NCBI GenBank assembly: GCA_040403495.1
Contig: JBBAKM010000032.1
Span: forward strand, 1-30,781
Direction of reading: 5' to 3'
Source of the DNA: JABMMZ01 sp040403495
Lineage (GTDB): Bacteria > Bacteroidota > Bacteroidia > NS11-12g > UBA955
DNA: 30,781 nt
Both the position numbers and the translations under genes were made by a program. Below, piece by piece: positions 25,137-30,781 of this stretch. How positions within the stretch are numbered: the first letter of the stretch is position 1; each line of letters opens with the position of its first letter. Below the pieces are notes generated by a model. It had not been told where the DNA came from and did no database searches. It saw only the letters and a list, made by a program, of their open reading frames with translations.

Positions 25137-25541
25137 TTATTGTTTAATATCCGAACAAACTTCTATTAAAACACCATTGGTGCTTTTGGGGTGTGCAAAG
25201 GCAATTGATTTACTATCGGCGCCATTTTTAGGTGCCTCGTGTATCATTTCTATGCCTTCTATTTTCAAACGTTTGATTTCCTCAGCGGCATCATCAACGC
25301 CAAAAGCAATGTGGTGAATACCCTCGCCTTTTTTTTCAATAAATTTAGCAATGGCACTTTCAGGTTTTGTAGCTTGAAGCAATTCAATTTTAGTGTCACC
25401 AACCATAAAAAAACTGGTAATAACGCCTTCACTTTCCACTTCTTCGGTTTTATAAGGTTGCGTATTTAAAAGTTTGGAAAATAATAGATTAGACGCTTCA
25501 ATGTCTTTAACCGCTATGCCAATATGTTCAATTTTATTCAT
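25137..25541 (-). CDS. mce: Methylmalonyl-CoA epimerase
   Basis: A 134-residue VOC-fold metalloenzyme that interconverts the R and S forms of methylmalonyl-CoA, linking propionyl-CoA and succinyl-CoA metabolism. The expected metal ligands are visible: H6 in IEHIGIAV, H76 or H77 in GIHHIAF, and E127 in VLIEVC. The paired betaalphabetabetabeta modules and length fit the family. Its first 45 codons and promoter lie inside a 217-bp repeat found again at 27627-27843. The copy here is the intact one. Confidence 0.94.
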   Translation of the reverse strand: MNKIEHIGIAVKDIEASNLLFSKLLNTQPYKTEEVESEGVITSFFMVGDTKIELLQATKPESAIAKFIEKKGEGIHHIAFGVDDAAEEIKRLKIEGIEMIHEAPKNGADSKSIAFAHPKSTNGVLIEVCSDIKQ

Positions 25542-25622
25542 TTAAAAATATAAAGACAAAAGTATGTAATAATTTCGTTTTATTTGCGTTTGTAAAAAAT
25601 CTATGTTCAAACATTTTATTGT
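25406..25622. repeat. 217-bp direct repeat, left copy (mce 5' end, divergent promoter, signal-peptide start)
   Basis: Identical to 27627-27843 (offset 2221 bp), with homology continuing past one mismatch to 25635. It contains the first 45 codons of mce (-), the divergent intergenic region, and the first six to seven codons (MFKHFI) of the rightward gene. The two copies bracket a 2.0-kb two-gene segment. Confidence 0.97.
25557..25564 (-). promoter_or_regulatory. -7 box of mce
   Basis: Minus-strand TACTTTTG fits TAnnTTTG, 15 bases upstream of the mce ATG. The same box is duplicated at 27778-27785 in front of the mce fragment. No clear -33 element. Confidence 0.45.
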
Positions 25623-27018
25623 ATTCGTGTTTTGTATATCCAACTCGCTTATTGCACAATACAGATGTGAAATCGGCGTAGATCCAAATGACTGTAGTAG
25701 TTGTAAGCCAATTTACAAGTATATTAATGACATAGATTCTTCACTAAATCCTAAAATTTACATGGCTGATGTGGATGAAAGAACTGCTAATTTTTTTATC
25801 AATGATTATTTGAAAATAAAGAACGTAAGTAATGAGATTAACGAAACTAAATACAATGAACTATACAGAAACTTAAGACCACTTGTTAAAGTTTACAATA
25901 AGGATAGTTTAATAATGGAGTTTGAAACTAGGGATTTGCCATATTTTATTGATAGTATAAATTCTTTAAAATCAAAGGTTCATATTTTAAATAATGAACT
26001 TGATATGGTTAAAAATATTGAGGTTTTAAATGATTCAGCTAAAAACCTATTTGGTTTTTATAGATTTAGGAATTATGATAATGTGTTGTCTATTTATTCT
26101 GAAATTTCAAAAAAGTTGTTAGTTCATGATTTTAACTCTGGTATCTGTAATGTATTTGATATAAATGATAGTTTTATTTACAATCAACTAATTACTAAAA
26201 TAAAATTTAGCGAAAAATTTGAGCAATATAGAAAATTTTACAGAAAGGAAATGTCGGAAATATTACCTGACGGACAAATTGTTGACTGGTTGAAAATAAA
26301 TGGAAAAGTATATCTATCATTTGTGATAAACAAATATGATAATATGTTAAATCAAGAACAATTAAAAGAAAATAACTTTGAAGTGTTGTTGTCTTACAAT
26401 TATTATATTGGCGAGTTTAGTATTTTGAACAATAAATTGGTTTTAGAAAATGTAAAGCTTATTTCAGAAAAAGGATTTAATCAATTTAAGTTAAATTTAA
26501 ATATATCGATATATAATAACAGACCCATTCTTCTTTTTTATGATAAAGTTGATACAATGATTTTTAAGGCCTATTTACTAGATTCCAACTTTGAAATAGT
26601 TAATTATCCAAAGATAAATAACAAGTATCTACACAAGCAACTCGTTGCAAACACATATCAAAATCAATTTACTACCTTTAAATACAACAATATTATTACA
26701 GACCATTTAAAAGGTAAATTTGTAAAACTCTCTCCATATACAAATGATTCAATTCATAATGTTGACTTTATTGAAATAAATAACGATGTCTATGTTTTAA
26801 TGAAGAATTTTAGAAAAAAATTGGGATACCTCTACAAAGTTAATTTTGACAAACAGAATTTACAAAATCTGAAAATTTATCAGAATTATGATACAAAGAC
26901 TTTTGAAGGTTGCTTAATTTACGATAAAACAAAAGGTATTTTATATGTTGTAAATATGCACAAAGGCAATTTTAGAGTTTTAGATAAAATTGAATTAAAA
27001 ACCCCAATAAAAAAATGA
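25603..27018 (+). CDS. Hypothetical exported protein with N-terminal CxxC, inside the repeat-bounded insert
   Basis: A 471-residue secreted protein of unknown function. The signal peptide MFKHFIVFVFC is the same as that of the TonB receptor at 27824 and is encoded within the long repeat; it continues with its own ISNSLIAQ cleavage region. Just after it, DCSSCKPIYKYINDIDSSLNPKIYMADVD has a CSSC pair followed by a strand-helix pattern. This could be a thioredoxin-like start, but the rest does not match a redoxin I know. Residues 150-470 are beta-rich with repeating K/N/D-rich strands, compatible with a beta-propeller. The DNA is visibly more AT-rich than mce and the receptor, consistent with acquisition. 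It overlaps the next gene by 4 bp (ATGA). Confidence 0.75.
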   Translation: MFKHFIVFVFCISNSLIAQYRCEIGVDPNDCSSCKPIYKYINDIDSSLNPKIYMADVDERTANFFINDYLKIKNVSNEINETKYNELYRNLRPLVKVYNKDSLIMEFETRDLPYFIDSINSLKSKVHILNNELDMVKNIEVLNDSAKNLFGFYRFRNYDNVLSIYSEISKKLLVHDFNSGICNVFDINDSFIYNQLITKIKFSEKFEQYRKFYRKEMSEILPDGQIVDWLKINGKVYLSFVINKYDNMLNQEQLKENNFEVLLSYNYYIGEFSILNNKLVLENVKLISEKGFNQFKLNLNISIYNNRPILLFYDKVDTMIFKAYLLDSNFEIVNYPKINNKYLHKQLVANTYQNQFTTFKYNNIITDHLKGKFVKLSPYTNDSIHNVDFIEINNDVYVLMKNFRKKLGYLYKVNFDKQNLQNLKIYQNYDTKTFEGCLIYDKTKGILYVVNMHKGNFRVLDKIELKTPIKK

Positions 27019-27464
27019 AAAAAATATTAGTATTTTCCTTACTTCTTTTGGTAGTACAAGCATGTACAAAAGAAAAAGTGACAGAACCAGCCAAAAATGA
27101 TAATCCAGTTTCTTTAGAAAGTATCCTAATGCAAAAGCGTTGGCAGCTAGTTGCTTGGAAATCAAGTCCTGCTTTTTTTGGTGATACCGATTTATATGTA
27201 ACAAGTCCTCCATGTGAAAAAGATAATTATTATGAGTTCAAAAAAGACAGTATTTTTAATTTTCACTACAACACATTAAAATGTGATCCAAGCGAAAAAG
27301 ATTATATTCAAAATAAATGGTTTGTAAAAGGAGATTCTATAAGTATGTGGGGAACCTCATACTATATTATTTCATTCGACAACAATACACTAAAAACAAA
27401 AGGGTCGCAAAAATTTGGTCCAACAGTATACGTTTATAACTATACCTACAAATCCATGGAATAG
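27015..27464 (+). CDS. Small lipoprotein, lipocalin-like
   Basis: A 149-residue lipoprotein with lipobox VVQA-C17. The mature sequence KRWQLVAWKSSPAFFG, CEKDNYYEFKKDSIFNFHYN, NKWFVKGDSISMWG, YYIISFDNNTLKTKG follows the strand order of the lipocalin-like lipoproteins common in Bacteroidota (W-x-L opening strand, Y-x-F-x-x-D-x-x-F hairpin). Its ATG overlaps the preceding stop codon (ATGA), so it is translationally coupled to the CxxC protein. The two together form the cargo between the 217-bp repeats. Ligand unknown. Confidence 0.78.
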   Translation: MKKILVFSLLLLVVQACTKEKVTEPAKNDNPVSLESILMQKRWQLVAWKSSPAFFGDTDLYVTSPPCEKDNYYEFKKDSIFNFHYNTLKCDPSEKDYIQNKWFVKGDSISMWGTSYYIISFDNNTLKTKGSQKFGPTVYVYNYTYKSME

Positions 27465-27621
27465 ATATTTTTTGCTGAGATTGGCTTAAAATTCTTAAAC
27501 TAATTTAATGATTTTGAAAATTATATATTGAGTTGTTTTTAAATTTAGTTTGATGTTACGCGCAATATGCTTCGATTATTACAAAATCTCATGTTTAGGT
27601 TTTTGTAACTTCAATCAAACG

Positions 27622-27762
27622 TTAATTAAAAAAACTGGTAATAACGCCTTCACTTTCCACTTCTTCGGTTTTATAAGGTTGCGTATTTAAAAGTTTGGAA
27701 AATAATAGATTAGACGCTTCAATGTCTTTAACCGCTATGCCAATATGTTCAATTTTATTCAT
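27622..27762 (-). pseudogene. 5' fragment of mce left by duplication
   Basis: The first 45 codons are identical to mce (25541 leftwards), then the frame adds one Asn and hits TAA at the repeat boundary. Metal ligands beyond H6 are missing, so no enzyme can form. It retains a copy of the mce promoter box. The rest of the 359-bp gap (27465-27626) is AT-rich DNA without a gene or clear signal. Confidence 0.95.
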
Positions 27763-27843
27763 TTAAAAATATAAAGACAAAAGTATGTAATAATTTCGTT
27801 TTATTTGCGTTTGTAAAAAATCTATGTTCAAACATTTTATTGT
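27627..27843. repeat. 217-bp direct repeat, right copy
   Basis: Exact copy of 25406-25622. It places the same promoter region and the MFKHFI start codons in front of the TonB-dependent receptor. The absence of any mismatch across 217 bp of mixed coding and non-coding DNA points to a recent event or ongoing gene conversion. Confidence 0.97.
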
Positions 27844-30178
27844 TTTCGTGTTTTGTTTTTTTGTTGTATCTCATTTAAAGTCTCAATATATCATATACGG
27901 CTATGTTCAAGATTCTAGCTCATTTGAGAAGTTAATAGGAACGAATGTTAAAATTCTCAATGGAAGTTCAGGGACTATTAGCAACAATTATGGTTATTTT
28001 AGTCTGAAAGCCAATAAGGACACCGTCATTTTAAGTATTTCACACATTGGATATAAACAAACATATATTTCTATTAACAAAAATACGCCTATGCCTATCA
28101 CCATTCCTGTAGTTCAGGAAGGCGTGATGTTTGATAATGTGACCTTCAAATTAAAGAAAGAATCAAAAATGGTGGAAGATGTGCAGATGAGTACCATCAA
28201 TATTTCATCAAATCAAATAAAGATGTTACCACGGTTTATGGGGGAAACAGATTTGATAAAAGCCATACAACTGATGCCGGGTATAAAAGGAGGTTCTGAG
28301 GGAAGTTCAGGTTTGTATGTAAGAGGTGGAGGGGCCGACCAAAATTTAATCCTATTGGATGGGGCTATGGTTTATAATCCTTCACATTTATTCGGTTTTT
28401 TCTCCGTTTTTAACACCGATGCCATCAACAATGTGCAATTGCTAAAAGGGGGTTTCCCTGCAAGATATGGCGGACGATTAAGCAGTGTTTTGGACATCAC
28501 CATGAAAGATGGGAATATGAAAAAATTTAAAGGAGAGGGAAGTATAGGCGCTTTGGCAAGTAAATTCACATTTGAAGGGCCAATTGTCAAAGACAAAGTG
28601 TCTTTTATGGTGTCAGCACGTCGAACTTATTTGGATTTAATATTACAACCTATATTAAGATCAAGTTCAGGTAATCCAAATTTAAAACAAGGTTACTTTT
28701 TCTCCGATTTTAATGCCAAATTAAATTGGAAATTAAATTCCAAAAACAGATTGTATTTAAGTTTTTACAACGGTATCGATAAGTTTTATCAAGAAAATAA
28801 ACCCTATTCTTATTTGTATGATGGTAATGTAATTAAAGAACAAAGTTTGGCGCGTAATCAATGGGGAAATCAATTGGCAACGCTAAAGTTTAACCAAATT
28901 GTCAATAAAAATTTATTTATAAATACACAGCTCAACCTGACTAAGTATTTTTATGAAATAGATGAGTCAATATCCAACAGTGAGCAAACCGATACAGGCT
29001 TAACAGAACAATACAATTTCAATGGATTTGGGAGTCGTATTAATGACATTACACTGAAAAGCGATGCTGAGTACAACCAAGGAAGGCATTACCTAAGATT
29101 TGGTTTGTCGGCCATTCACCATCAATTTGTGCCGGGGCAAAGTAAAATTGTTTATAGAAAGACAGGAGAGCGAAGTATAGATACTGCCTTTGGAAGTGGT
29201 AGAACAAATTCATTGGAAATGAGTGCTTATGTGGAAGATGATTTCGATTGGTCGACCCGATTAAAAGTAAATTATGGGTTGCATTTTAATCTTTACAACT
29301 ACAAAAAGAGTTTTTTCCCAACGATACAACCCCGAATGGCAGTTCGCTACCTCATAAACAAAACACTTTCATTAAAAGGTTCATTTGCCAACATGTCACA
29401 AAATATTCATTTACTGACTAATAATACCATTGGTTTGCCCAATGATTTGTGGGTTCCTGCTACCAATTTAATAAAACCTATGCGGTCGAACCAAGTAGCA
29501 ATGGGCGTTGCCAAAACCTTAGGGAAGTATGAGTTTACGTTTGAAACCTATTATAAAACAATGAAAAATGTAATTGAGTTCAAGGAAGGGGCCTCCTTTT
29601 TGAATGTCAATAATTCGTGGGAGAATAAAGTGGCTGTGGGTAATGGCGAAGCCTACGGATTTGAGTTTTTAGCACAAAGAAAATCAGGGAATTTTACAGG
29701 ATGGGTTGGTTACACGCTTTCGTGGGTAAAACGCACCATTCCTGAATTAAACTTTGGAAAAGAGTTTTATTACAAATACGATAGCAGACATGATTTTTCT
29801 TTTGTTTTGAATTACAAAGAGAATGAAAAATGGGACTACGGATTAGTTTGGGTATACAGAACAGGCAATGCACTTACCATGCCTACAGGGGCTTATCCTG
29901 GAACAGTAGGTTCAGGTCTTGGTTTTGGTAATGTTTATACCTATTCAGGTAGAAATAATTTTCGATTTGCCGATTATCACCGTTTAGATTTAAGTGTTAC
30001 CCGACATTACAAGAAAAAATGGGGGATGATAGATTTGAATTTTAGTGTGTATAATGCCTACAGCAGAATAAATCCATTTTATTACAGAATAGGCACAGAT
30101 TTTAAAGGGAATAAGCAAATAACCAGAGTGGGTTTGTTCCCGATTTTACCATCCGTTAACCTTGGTTTTAAATTTTAA
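27824..30178 (+). CDS. TonB-dependent receptor with carboxypeptidase-regulatory-like N-terminus
   Basis: A 784-residue outer-membrane importer. A signal peptide (1 to about 20) is followed by a CarboxypepD_reg-like domain (about 22-105: YVQDSSSFEKLIGTNVKIL, SNNYGYFSLKA, ISHIGYKQTYI). The plug domain (about 125-235) contains DLIKAIQLMPGIKGGSEGSSGLYVRGGGADQNLILLDG and GGFPARYGGRLSSVLDI. The remaining 550 residues are the 22-strand barrel, ending in an aromatic-terminated strand PSVNLGFKF. It is shorter than SusC-type receptors. A DUF4249-like lipoprotein follows 5 bp downstream, a pairing common in this phylum. Substrate unknown. Uptake would be powered by an ExbB/ExbD complex such as the one at 5974-8276. 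Confidence 0.95.
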   Translation: MFKHFIVFVFCFFVVSHLKSQYIIYGYVQDSSSFEKLIGTNVKILNGSSGTISNNYGYFSLKANKDTVILSISHIGYKQTYISINKNTPMPITIPVVQEGVMFDNVTFKLKKESKMVEDVQMSTINISSNQIKMLPRFMGETDLIKAIQLMPGIKGGSEGSSGLYVRGGGADQNLILLDGAMVYNPSHLFGFFSVFNTDAINNVQLLKGGFPARYGGRLSSVLDITMKDGNMKKFKGEGSIGALASKFTFEGPIVKDKVSFMVSARRTYLDLILQPILRSSSGNPNLKQGYFFSDFNAKLNWKLNSKNRLYLSFYNGIDKFYQENKPYSYLYDGNVIKEQSLARNQWGNQLATLKFNQIVNKNLFINTQLNLTKYFYEIDESISNSEQTDTGLTEQYNFNGFGSRINDITLKSDAEYNQGRHYLRFGLSAIHHQFVPGQSKIVYRKTGERSIDTAFGSGRTNSLEMSAYVEDDFDWSTRLKVNYGLHFNLYNYKKSFFPTIQPRMAVRYLINKTLSLKGSFANMSQNIHLLTNNTIGLPNDLWVPATNLIKPMRSNQVAMGVAKTLGKYEFTFETYYKTMKNVIEFKEGASFLNVNNSWENKVAVGNGEAYGFEFLAQRKSGNFTGWVGYTLSWVKRTIPELNFGKEFYYKYDSRHDFSFVLNYKENEKWDYGLVWVYRTGNALTMPTGAYPGTVGSGLGFGNVYTYSGRNNFRFADYHRLDLSVTRHYKKKWGMIDLNFSVYNAYSRINPFYYRIGTDFKGNKQITRVGLFPILPSVNLGFKF

Positions 30179-30183
30179 AAAAT

Positions 30184-30781
30184 ATGAGATATTTAGTTTT
30201 AATTTTAGTTGTTTTAGTGTTTTCTTCCTGCGAAAAAACAGAGAAAATAGAAGATTACCCAGCCCATAAAAGTTTGTTGGTGTCCAATTGCATTTTCGAC
30301 CAAAATATGGGTTTCCAATTTACACTTTCCAAAAGTTTATCACCTTTGGACAATGCCCCATTCAAGCAGTTGGTTCATCCAAGGGCGTTCGTAAAATTGT
30401 ATGAAAATGATATTTTGATTGACTCTTTTGGGTATCAAGTGGGTAATGTTTTAGGAAGCGGTCAATTACCTAAGCCAAATTTTAAATACCGTTTTGAAGC
30501 CTTTTTTCCTGGTTTTGCAAAAGTATCTGGTGAAGACATCATGCCAGAAATTATAGACATAGTGGATGTTAAAACAAGCAAAATAGTTAAGAATTATGAC
30601 TTTTCAAATGCTTTAACTTTAGACATGGACTTGATATTAAGTAATACACACCAAAACAATGATTACATTATTTTGGAATTCAACAGACTGGTAGATATTG
30701 ATACCAATGGTGCTTCTTATTTTTATGAAGACCTTACTGGCTTGAAGTTAAATAATGCAACATTAGAATATGAACACTTCG
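30184..30781 (+). CDS. DUF4249-like lipoprotein, 5' part only
   Basis: At least 199 codons, open to the right window edge. A lipoprotein signal with lipobox VFSS-C16 is followed by HKSLLVSNCIFDQNMGFQFTLSKSLSP, AFVKLYENDILIDSFG and PNFKYRFEAFFPGFAKVSGED. This order of beta-strands (anchor, LVV strand, V-x-L-x-x-N/D strand, Y-x-L/F-x strand) is that of DUF4249 proteins encoded beside TonB-dependent receptors. It starts 5 bp after the receptor stop, so it is in the same operon and probably serves as the surface-exposed partner. The family call is from memory of the pattern. Confidence 0.78.
   Translation, partial: MRYLVLILVVLVFSSCEKTEKIEDYPAHKSLLVSNCIFDQNMGFQFTLSKSLSPLDNAPFKQLVHPRAFVKLYENDILIDSFGYQVGNVLGSGQLPKPNFKYRFEAFFPGFAKVSGEDIMPEIIDIVDVKTSKIVKNYDFSNALTLDMDLILSNTHQNNDYIILEFNRLVDIDTNGASYFYEDLTGLKLNNATLEYEHF

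Noticed and set aside
25680..25770. CSSC motif of the 471-residue protein as proof of a thioredoxin
   Set aside because: The CxxC is there, but the following sequence lacks the cis-Pro strand and other thioredoxin landmarks I could point to, so the call stays hypothetical.
1..30781. tRNA or rRNA genes, CRISPR arrays, IS transposases
   Set aside because: No cloverleaf, no regularly spaced short repeats with spacers, and no DDE, HUH or serine/tyrosine recombinase motifs were found on either strand.

Overview
The window looks like a chromosomal segment of a member of the Bacteroidota, probably Flavobacteriia- or Sphingobacteriia-like. The evidence is low G+C, promoter candidates of the TAnnTTTG type, an exbB-(4-TM)-exbD-exbD operon, a TonB-dependent receptor with a carboxypeptidase-regulatory-like N-terminus followed by a DUF4249-type lipoprotein, PKD-like adhesin domains, and a kynureninase plus methylmalonyl-CoA epimerase housekeeping set. 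No rRNA, tRNA, CRISPR array, transposase or integrase was found.

Layout. 1-3535 (-) is the first ~1180 codons of a giant secreted PKD/Ig-like adhesin, cut by the window edge. 3572-5355 (+) holds two tandem genes for secreted proteins with TonB-C-like domains. Their promoter-proximal and N-terminal DNA is identical over 359 bp, but their C-terminal domains differ. 4382-5809 carries three copies of an intergenic repeat and two REP-like palindromes. 5974-8276 (-) is the exbB/exbD energy-transduction operon. 8425-9789 (+) is radA, separated by a bidirectional terminator from a 974-aa M16 metalloprotease (-) and a GNAT acetyltransferase (-). 13515-15205 (+) is a bleomycin-hydrolase-like C1 peptidase followed by a second GNAT.

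15374-17083 is an AT-rich DNA-modification island. A phage-type Dam-like adenine methyltransferase (+) converges on and overlaps a DpnI-type methyl-directed endonuclease operon (-). Immediately upstream of the endonuclease gene lies the truncated N-terminus of a D12-class (DpnM/Dam-like) methyltransferase. The dpnI operon, the Dam stump and most of the methyltransferase gene contain no GATC, while the methyltransferase promoter/5' end carries three. This is the most unusual locus: DpnI cleaves G(m6A)TC, so the live methyltransferase beside it must be non-GATC, silent or conditional, and the broken Dam looks like the fossil of a switch in methylation state.

17218-23440 (+) holds a hypothetical exported protein, then kynU-prmA-SDR as a tightly coupled operon, then a beta-helix lipoprotein and a small outer-membrane-barrel candidate. 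23458-25541 (-) holds folA, a WG-repeat protein and methylmalonyl-CoA epimerase. 25603-27464 (+) is a two-gene AT-rich insert bounded by a 217-bp direct repeat. The repeat duplicates the divergent mce/TonB-receptor intergenic region, leaves a 46-codon mce fragment, and gives the insert's first gene the same start of signal peptide as the receptor at 27824. The window ends in the receptor's DUF4249-like lipoprotein partner. Two separate loci therefore show the same pattern: promoter plus signal-peptide DNA shared exactly between neighbouring genes whose bodies differ.
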